Positions 23,294-33,398 of a stretch of 64,000 nucleotides of DNA are shown here, in pieces (within the stretch, counting starts at the first letter, position 1; every line of letters begins with the position of its first letter). The DNA is from Strobilurus pachycystidiatus (Eukaryota > Basidiomycota > Agaricomycetes > Agaricales > Physalacriaceae). The stretch covers positions 1,612,001 through 1,676,000 of the forward strand of contig JAHLMK010000007.1 of NCBI GenBank assembly GCA_019915135.1. Direction: 5' to 3'. Both the position numbers and the translations under genes were made by a program. The notes under the pieces are model-generated. The model saw only the letters and a list, made by a program, of their open reading frames with translations. It was not told where the DNA came from and did not search any database.

Positions 23294-25076
23294 ATGGACA
23301 AAATCGAAGACTTTCTCAATTCGCTCGAGGATACACTCTTTACCTCAGTCGGTGCAGCAGCGCCGGATTTGACGAGAATCCAGGACCGAATAAATCAGCT
23401 TTGGCTCGACGTTACTCGCGGTTATGGGCCGGTCAAACTGCCCCAGATTCCCAGCCTCGGGGACTTTGAGGTTCCCCCACCGCCGCCTCCGCCGCCGCCA
23501 GCGTCGTGGTACGATACCTCTGCAGACTGGGTTGAGAGGCATCCGTGGAAGGCAGGCGGCGTGGTCGCCGGGGTCGTGGGCGCTGGATTGCTCGTCGGGT
23601 ACGGAGGCACCTACATGAGGACGTTGAAGGCACGGCGTCTGAAGGAGCTCGCATCGGAGCGGAAGCAGGCTGTTGGTGCGTACTGTGCATGCCGACTCCG
23701 CCAATCATCAATCCTCAATCAATAATGCAGTTGTTCTCGGCGGAGATACACCCCTCGGCCTCCCGCTTGTCGTCGACCTCGAGCGGAAAGGGTACATTGT
23801 CATCGCGAGCGTTGCGACGCCCGAGGCGGCGGATGACCTCGAACGGCACAGTCGCGGCCATGTTCGTGCACTTGTGCTCGACCGCACGGAGGTAAGTCAA
23901 CTCTTGCCCTCCACAGCTTATGCCGTGCTAACTGAATTGCAGCCCGCTTCCATCCCCGTCTTCCTGCGCTCTATGGCCCAGGCGCTGACCCGTCGGTTCC
24001 CGCTGACTTCAGCCGGAGATCCCTTCGAGTCATCACCCGCACCCATCCACGCCGTCATCTCCCTCCTCTCCCTGGTAGCGCCCTTCGTTCGGGCACCGCT
24101 GGAGAACGTGTCTCTGCAATCCGATTATCTACCATATCTCAACGCGACCCAGATTACTCCGATCCAGATCATCCAGTCCATCCTGCCTTTACTTCGGAAC
24201 GTGTCCGCCCACGACAACAAAACGAAGAACATCATCGTCTGTCTCCCGGCAACTGCAACCCGCGTCGGCCTGCCGTTCTCCTCGCTGCAATCCATGAGCG
24301 CGGCGGGGACGCTGCGCGCTATGGAAGTGCTGCGTCGCGAGCTCTCCGTGGCTGCTTTGACAGGTAAATCCGACGCCATGAAGAACATCAAGGTAGTTGT
24401 CGCGGACATTGGCACCTTCGACGTCGGTTCGTCGCCTGTCATGGCCCCGGAGGACGTGTACAAGTCTATGGAGCGATGGAGTGTTCCGGAGAAATTGGCG
24501 TATGGCGCTGCTTTTGCTGCCTTGGCGCATCAGCCTCCACCCCGTCGCGCCAACACGACATGGGAAAACATCAAGGGCCATTTCGTCAGCGACACCCACT
24601 ACGGCGTACCACGAAAGCCTACGGACGTCGCAGTTTTCCTCGGTGCTATGTCGACTCTCATCAGCAATGGGCAGTTTGGGCCTACTTTCCTCGGCTTCAA
24701 CATCGGTCTGGGCAAGTTGCGCAACAGGATCCGGGGGGAGCGGTTCTCTGTCGGTGCGGGTGCACAGACCTACAAGATTGCGTCTTTCCTCCCCAATCTT
24801 CTGCTGGACGCGCTGCTCAACATCCCTCATCTTCTCATCTCGGCGCGCAATGCCATGCTCCCCGTAGAGCCATTCGTTCGACCTCCTGCAGTGGACCCTC
24901 TTCCCCCAACTACTTCGACGTCCATCCCATCTGTTCCTGCGCAGCTCGAAGAGCATGAGGACGCAGCCTCTGAGACAGGCTCCGAGGCTGATGTGGAGAG
25001 TAATCCTGGGGACGGACCAGCTGATGGGAATAGTTGGGTGAGGCTGAAGAAGTCGGAAACGGAAGCCACGGTCTGA
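23294..25076 (+). CDS. DUF1776 family protein, SDR-like fold
   Basis: Three exons. The N-terminus (MDKIEDFLNSLEDTLF) precedes a poly-Pro stretch and a hydrophobic, Gly-rich segment, AGGVVAGVVGAGLLVGYGG, likely a membrane anchor. The body resembles a short-chain-dehydrogenase fold: VVLGGDTPLGLPLVVDLE after the first intron (about 23674-23731), then ALVLDRTE at the second junction, and later NIIVCLPATATRVGLPFS and VVVADIGTFDVG. An acidic tail ends RLKKSETEATV. The composition and order match the fungal DUF1776 family, which has no established biochemical role. It lies 300 bases downstream of the RasGAP gene on the same strand. Family assignment is from recall of the pattern and not from a search. 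Confidence 0.75.
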
Positions 25077-25408
25077 GATATACTCCTGCTCACGAGATGT
25101 GAAGAAGACCATCTCCTCTCAGTTTTTGGGTCACTGTAATTTCTATGTACCATCTAGGCAATCTAACCCTCTGTGTAGTTTGTAGTTGTAACTTTCACCC
25201 CACTTGACCAATTCAATTTGGATCTACTCACTTTCGGCACACGATTGGCGTTGCATTGTGGACAAAGTGTGGCTTTCATGATTTGACCAAAGCTTGAAGG
25301 TGGAAGAGAATCCATGTTTTGTTCAGAACGAGGGGTCACAAAGCTCAATAGGAAGAGCGCAGAATAAGAGAAGGAGAGAGGTCGCAGTGTCAAGAGTGGC
25401 GGGTAGAT

Positions 25409-25784
25409 CTAAGAATCTGTAGGCATCGTCGCGCCGTCCGCGTCCGTGACGGCGAGGCTTTCCATAGCGTCCTGAAACTCTTCCTCCAAGTCCGAGTCGT
25501 CTTCTTCCCCATCCTCCTCCTCCTCCTCCTCGTCTTCATCATCTTCAAAGTCCAGCTACAGCCGTTAACCTCGTAGTATTTCCCGAGCCTAGCCAACTCA
25601 CCGGATCATATATCACTCTAATCACAAGGCTACAGCTCGGACATGTCGCAATATCCTCGTAGTCCGTCAACTGCTGGCGCGAGATCTCGAACCGGTCACC
25701 GCACGGACATGGATAGTGGTAGACGCGCTTTTCAGCGTCCCAGGACATGTCCTCAATCTCGATCTCGTCGTAGTAGGCTCCCAT
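25409..25784 (-). CDS. DPH3: Dph3/Kti11, CSL zinc-finger diphthamide biosynthesis protein
   Basis: Two exons with a 46-base intron (25556-25601) give 109 residues. The protein opens [16 protein letters not shown], nearly the family consensus, and has the CSL zinc finger: [12 protein letters not shown], then [17 protein letters not shown]. All four cysteines are present. After the intron comes an unusually long acidic tail ([14 protein letters not shown]...) ending in PTDS. Dph3 donates electrons to the Fe-S enzyme Dph1-Dph2 in the first step of diphthamide formation on eEF2 and, as Kti11, also serves Elongator in tRNA wobble modification. It is transcribed away from the ketopantoate reductase-like gene. 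Confidence 0.93.
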
Positions 25785-26270
25785 CGGAGGAGGCAGAAAG
25801 GTTCCAGACCACTCACGGTCGGAGTCAACTCAGTCAAGGATGGCGTTGACGGAAAATGCTTGGCCAATGAAATTGACTCAGGATTCTTGATCAGCGTCTC
25901 CGTCCGACTCCATCGTCATCGATCTAGCTGCTGTCATCCGTTCATGTAAAGTCCGGTGTCAAGGCATCCGTGCACTCCAGCCAGCTTTCATTGACCTCCA
26001 AGTTGCTCATGCTTTTGGTACAGGACTGAGTGGATCAAAGTCAATATTCTGTCTGAAGTCTATGGTCTTCAAGTTTGGCATGCCAGTCCTTCCTCCCTTC
26101 CCCAGTCTTTTCCGCTGCTTCTCAGTTTCTTCTGGAGCCACAGCCCTGAAACGGTCGATAATCAGATCAAGACATATGATAGTGAGTCAGGCTCCGGCTC
26201 CATTTCAACGCGTCCCACTTCCTTGAAGTCGCCTCATTTCCCACTTCCTACGCGCGTTCCCCACTCCAGA
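25785..26270. other. divergent intergenic region between DPH3 and the reductase gene
   Basis: 486 bases between two diverging starts. No further gene seen; presumably holds both promoters. Confidence 0.5.
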
Positions 26271-27876
26271 ATGAGCCAGAAAACCCAAGACGTACTCGTC
26301 GTTGGCCTGGGAGCCGTAGGCGCCGTGTGTGCGTGTACTCTCTGTCCTCGTTGGCGTTCTCTGTAAACCCTCTGGTGCTTAGCCGCGTTCATCCTGCAAA
26401 ACTCTGGCATCGCACGCGTAACGGTCGTCGCCAGGAGCAATTATGAGATCGTCAAAGGTCTGGCATGTTCTGCAGTTAATCCTCCTTCTCCTCTCCTGTG
26501 ATTTAACCTTCACCGCTAGAACGAGGCATCGACATCAAAAGTGGAAAGTTCGGTACGCACCTTGGGTGGAGGCCAGATCGATGTACGTTATCGCTTCTAC
26601 AGTCTGTTTCCACTCTCCTCATGTCAAATAATCTTTCCTCAGTATGCCGCAGCGTAGCCGAAGCAGCTGACACGCCCTACTCGTACGTCGTCGTCCTGAC
26701 AAAGTGCCTTCCGGATGTCCTCCCCACTTCTGTTCTTTTGGAGCCGCTCCTTGCTCCTTCCTATGTCTCCCTCTGCGCTTCCACCCCCCCAGTGTTCGTG
26801 CTCGTGCAAAACGGTTTAGGGATCGAAGTGGATTTATACGCCGCTCTGGAAGAACAGCACAAGGGAAACGGGAAAGGCCGAATCATTAGCGCGGCGGTTT
26901 TCATACTGGCGAACGCGGGCGAGAAAGGTGACTGGGTGCAGCATGGGAACGATGTGAGTACCAGATCTCTTCTTCTGGAAGTGATTGCAGTCATGGGAAA
27001 TCCATAAGCTAACTCGTTGAAGGAAACATATGTTCTAGGGGTATACCGTCCAGGATCCTTCACCGCGGAGGAGAACTCACCTGACGAGGAACGCACGCTC
27101 GAGGGGCTCGCTGAAATTATACGTGAGTTCCCATCTGCATCTTATCCTGCGTGCTACAAGTACTACTTTCACCTTTTCTGATATGCCCTCTTTCGCGTGT
27201 TCTCAGTCTGATTTCTTGCACAGGCAAAGGGGGCGGGGGTGTTGAAGTCGTCCCGGAGGTTCAGAGACGGAAGTACGTCAAGAACATGACGAACGTGGTA
27301 TTGGCGGTCATCAATGTGTTGACGAGGTGCGGCGCTTGTTCCTCGTCCTAACGTCCCTTTTCTCCGTCTCCGTTGTTGATGGTGAGCTCTAGGTATAACC
27401 TCACAGCAATTTTTCGACCCCCGCCCACCGGAAATGAGTCGTATGAGCCGTATTACTTCCCGGGGACGAGGGACTTGATGGAAGAATTCACGGTTCCCAT
27501 GATGCGCGCCATGGTCGGGGAGCTAGTCGAGCTCGGTGCGTGTCATCCCCTTTCCAAAGCTCTTTTCTTGTTTTCACTAACCAATCCCAACTCAGCGCGC
27601 GCCCTTGGTTTCCCTCCAGCAGCCGTCCCGGACAACTCGGACGAAATCTTGATTCAATTCTCACGCGACAACTACACACCCTCTACATCATTTCACAAGT
27701 CGTCTACTCTTGCAGATCTTGAACGCGGATCACCGATGGAGGTGGAGGTCATTTGGGGGTCGGTCGTGAGGCTGGCGAGGGAGCGGGGCGTGAGCATGCC
27801 GAGGGTGGAGATGGCATATGCGATTCTGGTCGTGGTACAGAATCAGATTCTACGGGTTAGAGAGGAACGGAAGTGA
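26271..27876 (+). CDS. ketopantoate reductase family (ApbA/PanE-like) oxidoreductase
   Basis: The protein begins MSQKTQDVLVVGLGAVGAV, an N-terminal NAD(P)-binding GxGxxG motif split by an intron at 26333 (GTGCGT donor). The family pattern follows: ITVVARSNYEIVK-type strand end, KFGTHLGWRPDRLCRSV, YSYVVVLTKCLPD, then FVLVQNGLGIEVDL, the conserved QNG motif of ketopantoate reductases. The C-terminal helical domain has RKYVKNMTNVVLAVINVLTR and MEVEVIWGSVVRLARERGV, containing the conserved Lys and Glu. The canonical reaction is NADPH reduction of 2-dehydropantoate in pantothenate synthesis, but fungi have several paralogs of this fold, so the exact substrate is open. About seven small introns. 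Confidence 0.82.
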
Positions 27877-28256
27877 GAGTAGATTTGGAATGGAATATCA
27901 TAAGTGTACGATACTTGGAAGCGCTGCAAAGATGCCCACAGACAGGCGAATCTAGCATCGCTCTAGCTGTTACCACAGCTGATCTGAATCTTTGACTTAC
28001 TCTCCATCGTTGAGCCCATAGGTTCGTCGTATTCTATACAGTATTAAACATAGCTCACTTATCAGTACTCGACTCGGACTGCAGCGAACCGGACGCCTTC
28101 GGTGCCGTATGTACATCTTGAAGGCTCATCCCTGCCATCGGGAGTTAAGAGGCCATTCGCTCAATCATCTGTTGGAGGGGCTACGCTGCACGCGAGAGGT
28201 CCCAGCCCTTTGATTTGTGGATAATATCATAGGATATACAAAGCCCAGAGTGTTCT
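27877..28256. other. convergent intergenic region
   Basis: Between the 3' ends of the reductase and surface-protein genes. No gene seen. Confidence 0.45.
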
Positions 28257-29196
28257 TTAGTATGGAGGCGGCTCTGAGCTAGTACTGGGTTGCGACCCAA
28301 GCCTTCTTTGCCCTACAAGGAACTTTCCAAATCTGCGCGCATTTGTCGTCTCAGATCTCGCGCTCACAACCGGAAACGGATTCACCGTGGGCTCTGAAAG
28401 CTGCGTGATGTTTTTGTGTCGACGGCGGAGACAAAAGACGCAAGAGGTGACGCTGACAATGAGCAGGAGGGCCCCCAGAACACCTGAGAGGATCCATGCA
28501 GTGTTTGCCTGCGCAGTTTCGGACGATGGGAAATGTGATGAAGGATGCAATGTCACGGTGGCTAAATCTGTCGTGGTCGCAACAGAAGCCAGTGTACTGC
28601 CTTGAATATCAACCACCATGAAATTGGGATTGACAGATGCACGTACGAGAATGGTGTGCCCGCGAATGATGGGACCGCTGAAGTTGAACTATTGAATACA
28701 ACGATGGGTGGGGCGCTTATGGCTATGGCATTTCCCAACGATGCGTTCCTTGGCGAAGTTGAGGCAATAACCAAAGTTTCGAGCAAAGATAGTCACGTAC
28801 GTGGGATCCAAGACGGCAAAGATGGAGTACGACCTTCACATAGATACGATGAGAAAACTTTGACATCGAGTTCAGCTTGAAGCGGCTTACTGGACAGTCC
28901 AACCCATCATGCTGACGACCTGGTTCGCTGTGAATCCCGAGACTGGCGTAACCCCATCTGTGTAGACGGTGTTACTCTGAGTACCGTATCTCAGGAGGAA
29001 GAAGTTTTGTGGGTCGGATGAATGCTGCCAGGTGAGGTTGATAGGGAATGTGGAACCTGATGCTGAGCTGGCGGGTGTAGATATTTGCAGAGCCACGCCA
29101 GATGCAATGAGGCCCCTAGATGTTGTTAATGACAGATAATGGCCATGAAGTACAACAATATGCTTACAGACAAATGAGCGACTGTAGAGAGACCAT
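28257..29196 (-). CDS. Kre9/Knh1-like Ser/Thr-rich cell-surface protein with one TM segment
   Basis: Splicing at a GTAAGC donor (about 29169) gives a signal peptide, MVSLQSLICLGLIASGVALQ, followed by ISTPASSASGSTFPINLTWQ and SSDPQNFFLLRYG. This is the beta-sandwich found at the N-terminus of many fungal wall proteins (Kre9/Knh1-like). Further exons have SIFAVLDPT and a Ser/Thr-rich stalk (VVFNSSTSAVPSFAGTPFS, STLASVATTTDLATVTLHP). A single transmembrane helix, AWILSGVLGALLLIVSVTS, precedes CFCLRRRHKN-like basic residues and a cytoplasmic tail ending SEPPPY. The stop TAA is at 28257-28259. It is likely a plasma-membrane or wall-anchored O-mannosylated protein. Related genes are numerous in Agaricomycetes and lack a known function. 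Confidence 0.75.
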
Positions 29197-29728
29197 CTGG
29201 ACCTAAAGTGGGAGTGGAGGAGGATGCAGACGTCGCCACATCTCAATCATTCCCGCCTTTTGAGCTCCTCCGTTGTTGTGATTGGTGAGCTTTCAGCGCT
29301 CCCTCGAGTTATCTTGTGATGAGCTGAAAACATAGATATACTGAGATGGAGATGTATATGAGATGTATACACAACACAGAACAGTATGTCACAGTGGGTC
29401 CGCGGCGCCACTTGGAGGCCTCCGGGTTATGTCTCGCCGATCGCTTAGATTCAATTTGTTGGCAGGACGCGCACATGAAGAAGTACCGCCGAACAAGCAA
29501 TCATTGTTACCGGTATACCTGAACGGTCTATATGTTGGTTTCCAAGTCAGTTCTGGACAACGTCGCTAGGGATGGGCAAGAATCCGACTGCCTCATCTGC
29601 TCAATTCCATTGGATGTCCGGCGAAGGAGAGACTATAGAGACGCTGATCGCCCTGTGAGTCCTTACACCAGGTTGCAAGCGGGAGGATCGAAACACTGAC
29701 AGACCGGTAAGTACTAGTAGGTACGTGC
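29197..29728. other. intergenic region
   Basis: No supported gene between the surface-protein start and the end of the split dehydrogenase. Confidence 0.4.
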
Positions 29729-30293
29729 CTACCCGAACACCATTCCACCATCGACAAGAAGTGTCTGTCCTGTCATGTAGTCCGAATCCGAACTGGCGAG
29801 GTAAGACACCGTCTTGGACACATCATCTGGAACACTTGTTCTCCCCAACGCAATCAAGTCCACCGTCCTTCTGAAGTTCTCGCCCTTCGGCAATCCATTA
29901 GCCTTGCTCATACCTTCGTCGATCGTGTCCCACATATCCGAGTCAACTACACCTGGGGCATATGCGTTGGCGGTAATCTTGTAAGGTGCAAGTTCGATGG
30001 CGAAGGCCTGCGTGAGGCTTCGTACAGCTGCCTTCGACGCGCTATAATGAGATAGCAACGGAATGGGTCTGTAGGAGACGGTGCTGGATTTTCAGAGTCA
30101 AGTTCATGTGTTGCAATAGTAAAAAAAAAAGTCAGACCGACCTGCACGCATTGATAATCTTCCCACCATTTCCTTGCTTGATAAACTGCCTTGCAGCTAT
30201 GGAGCCACAGTAAAATACGCCGTATATGTTGGTTTGAAACATATGCTTGAGGTCAGCCTCCGTCACCTCCAGGATGGGCTTGACGCTTGCTAT
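29729..30293 (-). pseudogene. short-chain dehydrogenase, 3' half, separated by transposon insertion
   Basis: This fragment encodes the C-terminal half of an acetoin/diacetyl reductase-like short-chain dehydrogenase. It begins right after the target duplication with ASVKPILEVTEADLKHM, then QTNIYGVFYCGSIAARQF and NGGKIIN. After an intron come LLSHYSASKAAVRS (the YxxxK catalytic pair), ANAYAPGVVDSDMWD and the family ending YMTGQTLLVDGGMVFG. The loop that normally holds the catalytic Ser, between KIINA and the Tyr, is short under either splice choice I can propose. The 5' half of the same gene lies beyond the transposon at 33393-33844. Without removal of the element this half has no start of its own. 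Confidence 0.85.
30288..30293 (+). repeat. target site duplication, left (TGCTAT)
   Basis: Same six bases as 33393-33398. Both copies are inside dehydrogenase coding sequence (ATAGCA on the coding strand). Confidence 0.85.
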
Positions 30294-30360
30294 TATGGAA
30301 GGCCGGAGTGGTATGCTCTTTGCCGAGTGATGAGCCATCAGCGGCATGTTCGGGACCTCG
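30294..30360 (+). repeat. left terminal inverted repeat
   Basis: 67 bases, 66 matching the reverse complement of 33326-33392 (one G/A difference). In the minus frame its mate extends the dehydrogenase 5' half with YGRPEWYALCRVMSH before diverging. Confidence 0.92.
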
Positions 30361-30919
30361 AAAACCAGTTTCCTAAATAGTGCATTTCCTTTATTTTATT
30401 TTTTGTCGATCTAATGAATGATTTGGCTCTTCGACACTCTCCTCTCGTCGCATTCCCTCGCTGGAAGTGGAGACTCCGGCCTCGCGGGTTTTGGTTCCTC
30501 TTTGGAGGGGCCCTCTTGAAGCTCAGTGGGGTCAGTGCTTTCTATCCTCATCCACAACTTGATTTTGCAAGTGTGTTTTTCTTCCTCTCCCCTCGAGCTC
30601 TCTTGTTGCCACCGCCGCTGTTTATAACGGCAACGTGAACAAAGCCGCAGGCAAAGGGTCGATCGCCTACCTTGCGCCTACCCCACCAATGACTGGGAAT
30701 CCGGCAGAATCGGGCGGGATACGTGGGGGCGGGCAGCAGCGCGCCACCAGCGGTGCGCATTCCCGACGGCTGGAAGATGTGTGGGAGGTACGATGGAATG
30801 ATGGGGGAGCGGCGGCGGAGCGGCTGGGGAAGTGGATGTGCAGGGAATGTGGCAGGCTAGGGGGTTTTGCGAGTTGGGGCAGCGGTACCCGTTTCTTCCA
30901 TCGGGGGCGCGGAATGCTC

Positions 30920-31170
30920 AACTGAGCGGGTGATTGGGATTTGGCGAGGGTAAGATGTAGGGGGTGGTGAGGGGTGCAGGAGATGGTGGGTGGTGGTGGA
31001 GCCTCAGCTGGCGGGTGGTGGATGAGGTGAAGTCCGATCGCGATGGCGAGAATGAAGGCGGGGTGTGGTGGTGGTGATATGGTCGTGTGGTGTATTGGGT
31101 GCGTGGCGCCGTCGAGGATCGGGGGTACAGAGGGGAGGGGGCCGACGGCAGTGACGAGGGGGATGCTGAG
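30920..31170 (+). other. G-rich, strand-asymmetric tract inside the transposon
   Basis: Repeated GGTGG, GGGGG and GGTGGTGG runs on the plus strand, with C-rich complement. Several stretches could form G-quadruplexes. Read on the minus strand it gives only Pro/His/Ser-rich low-complexity frames. Confidence 0.5.
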
Positions 31171-31182
31171 GGTGAATGGTGA

Positions 31183-31647
31183 TTAGAAATGTACAAGATT
31201 ATAAACAAGAGAACGTACCAGATTGGCTGGAACGTCCGCAGACTTCCGGCCAATCACCCATTCCATCTTGCAGCGCGCCCCGCAGGCAGTCGCTTCTGCG
31301 GAGCGGCGGGTTCCTGATCCCTTCAATCCGAGTCTCCAGCAAGTCGGATGCCTTAGTTTGCAGGGCTTAGGCGTCGACCGGGTCGTCCAGATGACTGCTG
31401 ACGTGGCGTCAATGCGCGCCAACATCACGGCTGTAGTGAGCCGTGGAAGGTCGATCCGGGCGCGGCGACCGTCGGTAGTTGGATAGAATAGTGAGCAGGA
31501 GCCCCAGGCAGAAGACTGGGGCTGGAAAGCAAGACAAGCACGTTGTGCCATTGTAGTACTCAAGAACAACGAACAAACAAATTCGATCACGATCCGGCAA
31601 CTGCCCGATCGCGTTTCCTCAGCGTCGACAACGGAGTGGTTCGTCAC
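31183..31647 (-). CDS. unrecognised open frame inside the transposon
   Basis: An open frame of about 154 codons (an internal ATG gives MAQRACLAFQPQSSAWG) that ends just past a plausible GTACGT donor. No family recognised and no transposase motif. It could be captured host sequence or chance in GC-rich DNA. Confidence 0.2.
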   Translation of the reverse strand: MTNHSVVDAEETRSGSCRIVIEFVCSLFLSTTMAQRACLAFQPQSSAWGSCSLFYPTTDGRRARIDLPRLTTAVMLARIDATSAVIWTTRSTPKPCKLRHPTCWRLGLKGSGTRRSAEATACGARCKMEWVIGRKSADVPANLVRSLVYNLVHF

Positions 31648-31799
31648 TTCTAAGCTTCAGAGAAAACGTATGCAGTGTATTAGAGTTGACTCAACAAGAA
31701 TTGAGTTGTTCCAACGACATGACAGCACGCAGGGTGGGCCGCACACTTGCGTGGTGAGTCCACCATCACACATTGCTGGCTTGGGGCTCTCGCATAACC

Positions 31800-31959
31800 T
31801 CAGTTGGGCTCCGTCACAGTCGGAAATGACTCTCGAGGTATGTGCGAAGGTGTAGATGCCAGGTCATTGCGGGATGCACAGCTGACGCGACCAGACTTGG
31901 TTCTCATGTCATACTGCAGTTGCTGTTCGAAGGTTGATACTTACTTTTTTTGGCGCCAT
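31800..31959 (-). CDS. possible spliced mini-gene inside the transposon
   Basis: ATG in the context AAGAAAATGGCG opens a 15-base exon (MAPKK), followed by a perfect GTAAGTATC donor and a CTGCAG acceptor at 31914-31915. The second exon, YDMRTKSGRVSCASRNDL and on, stops at 31800, for 42 residues in all. The signals are better than chance. The protein is not recognised, and it may be the 5' end of a captured or decayed gene. Confidence 0.25.
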
Positions 31960-32117
31960 TTTCTTAAAGGTTTTGTAGATTGCAGTATACGTTTCAGAAA
32001 CAGCGAGTACATTGTATTTTAGCGTGTACAGTACCGCCGTTCGCCCGCTATGGTCATCGACATCCTTGCGATAACGGCCAGTCGGTCCAAGCATCCGTGT
32101 TCGTGTTCGAGTCCTTT

Positions 32118-32145
32118 CTCGAGCTTGTACCACTACAAGCTCGAG
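32118..32145. repeat. perfect 12-base hairpin inside the transposon
   Basis: CTCGAGCTTGTA (32118-32129) and TACAAGCTCGAG (32134-32145) flank a 4-base loop, CCAC. Confidence 0.7.
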
Positions 32146-33325
32146 TCTCTGGCACCTTCCTAAAGCTAGATGAACTTCCGCCGCCGCTGCCACCGCCGTT
32201 GGAGAAGTGGTTCTGTGCCGAAAATTGGGTGGGACGGGTAGATTCTTTCAGACACACTTGTTGGTATGAGGAAACAGTACGTCAATGTCCTGTGGTCGTG
32301 TCATGACCAACGCAAGTTCCAACAACCTATAATCATTATAGCATTTGAGTTTCAGTACATGTCTGAGAGACAAGCGCACATATGCTCTGGAGTCGTGACT
32401 TCATGAGACCGCGCAAGCACAATGCTTTGCTTGTACAGCTTACGTTGATCAGCAGAACCAGTGGACGGGAGGCGACTGAGGGGCTTGCTCCGTGCAGCAC
32501 TCTCGTCGTGATTATCTATAATCTAGTTCTCAGTAGTGCTGTCAGAAATCGGTAAGGCAACTGGTGGAGACCACATCATTGTACCTCTTTGGTGTTAGCC
32601 AGTCTAGCCCACGCCTTTGTGTCGATGGAGTCAAGTTTAATAGCCTCTCATGGCATCAGACAACCATGTCTGTTACTTAGCGCAAATGATGAAGTGACCT
32701 TGTTGGCGTCTTTGCAATTGACAGCTGCGTCAGGTCTCTATCTGAGCGTTAGTATATAATCTTATCAGCAAAGAGACACACCTATCTCCTTGACAAGGGG
32801 TTGCATGCTGAGCATTTCGCGTAAGTACTGTGACAATCCTGACATTTGCGAGGCTACTCGCATGGCCATTCACAGTATGAAGTATGATCTCATACTTGTG
32901 CGAGAGATAGGATGTGCAGGATAGACGCGTATATGCTGTGTAGTGTGGTGGACGATTTCAGAATGCACGAGGTCGTAGATATGCTAGAAATATGTGGTGA
33001 CCTGTCTTAATGGTTTTGTCAATCGTGCAGCATGCTGTCTGTGTCCCAGTTCGGAATGAGCAAGCCCCTAGCAAATCTCGTGACCATTGGTGTTGCCTGA
33101 GCTCTGCACAGCCTCCATCAATGAGCCTCTCGGGACTTGTGCTCGCTTTTATTTGTGTTGAGGGTTTGCCGATTACTGACTTGTCATTCGATGTTGGTGG
33201 TGGTGACTAGGATGGAGACTTGAGACTCGAGAGGTTCAAAAAGCGCTATACATAAGTTAGTTAGCGAGGTATATCATCCCTGCATTGACGGTTTTTTTCA
33301 TCATCCACATATGGTGCGAGGTATC

Positions 33326-33392
33326 CGAGGTCCCGAACATGCCGTTGATGGCTCATCACTCGGCAAAGAGCATACCACTCCGGCCTTCCATA
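33326..33392 (-). repeat. right terminal inverted repeat
   Basis: Reverse complement of 30294-30360. It ends ...CCTTCCATA immediately before the right TGCTAT. Confidence 0.92.
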
Positions 33393-33398
33393 TGCTAT
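33393..33398 (+). repeat. target site duplication, right (TGCTAT)
   Basis: Second copy of the six-base duplication, directly after the right inverted repeat. Confidence 0.85.

Larger units (their letters stand above)
30294..33392. mobile_element. 3.1 kb DNA transposon with 67-base inverted ends, inserted in an SDR gene
   Basis: The element is 3,099 bases. Its ends are 67-base inverted repeats beginning TATGGAAGGCCGGAGTGG with a single mismatch, and the 6-base duplication TGCTAT flanks it on both sides. It separates the two halves of a dehydrogenase gene exactly at the duplication; deleting the element plus one TGCTAT restores the reading frame (codons for GIA-SVK). No transposase motif (DDE/D blocks, zinc-finger BED) was seen on either strand, so it seems non-autonomous. 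The interior has a G-rich segment (30920-31170), small open frames on the minus strand and a perfect hairpin at 32118-32145. The superfamily is open; a 6-base duplication narrows the options but does not decide. Confidence 0.88.

Noticed and set aside
24189..25112. A 307-codon minus-strand frame opposite the DUF1776 gene
   Set aside because: Arg-rich antisense shadow of a long coding exon with biased codon use.
30121..30130. Run of ten A residues, possibly a retroelement tail
   Set aside because: It lies inside an intron of the dehydrogenase 3' half (T-run on the coding strand) with no retroelement sequence or target duplication beside it.
30298..33392. A shared dehydrogenase exon duplicated at both sides, encoding YGRPEWYALCRVMSH
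   Set aside because: The shared sequence is in inverted orientation and is the terminal inverted repeat of the transposon, not a duplicated exon.
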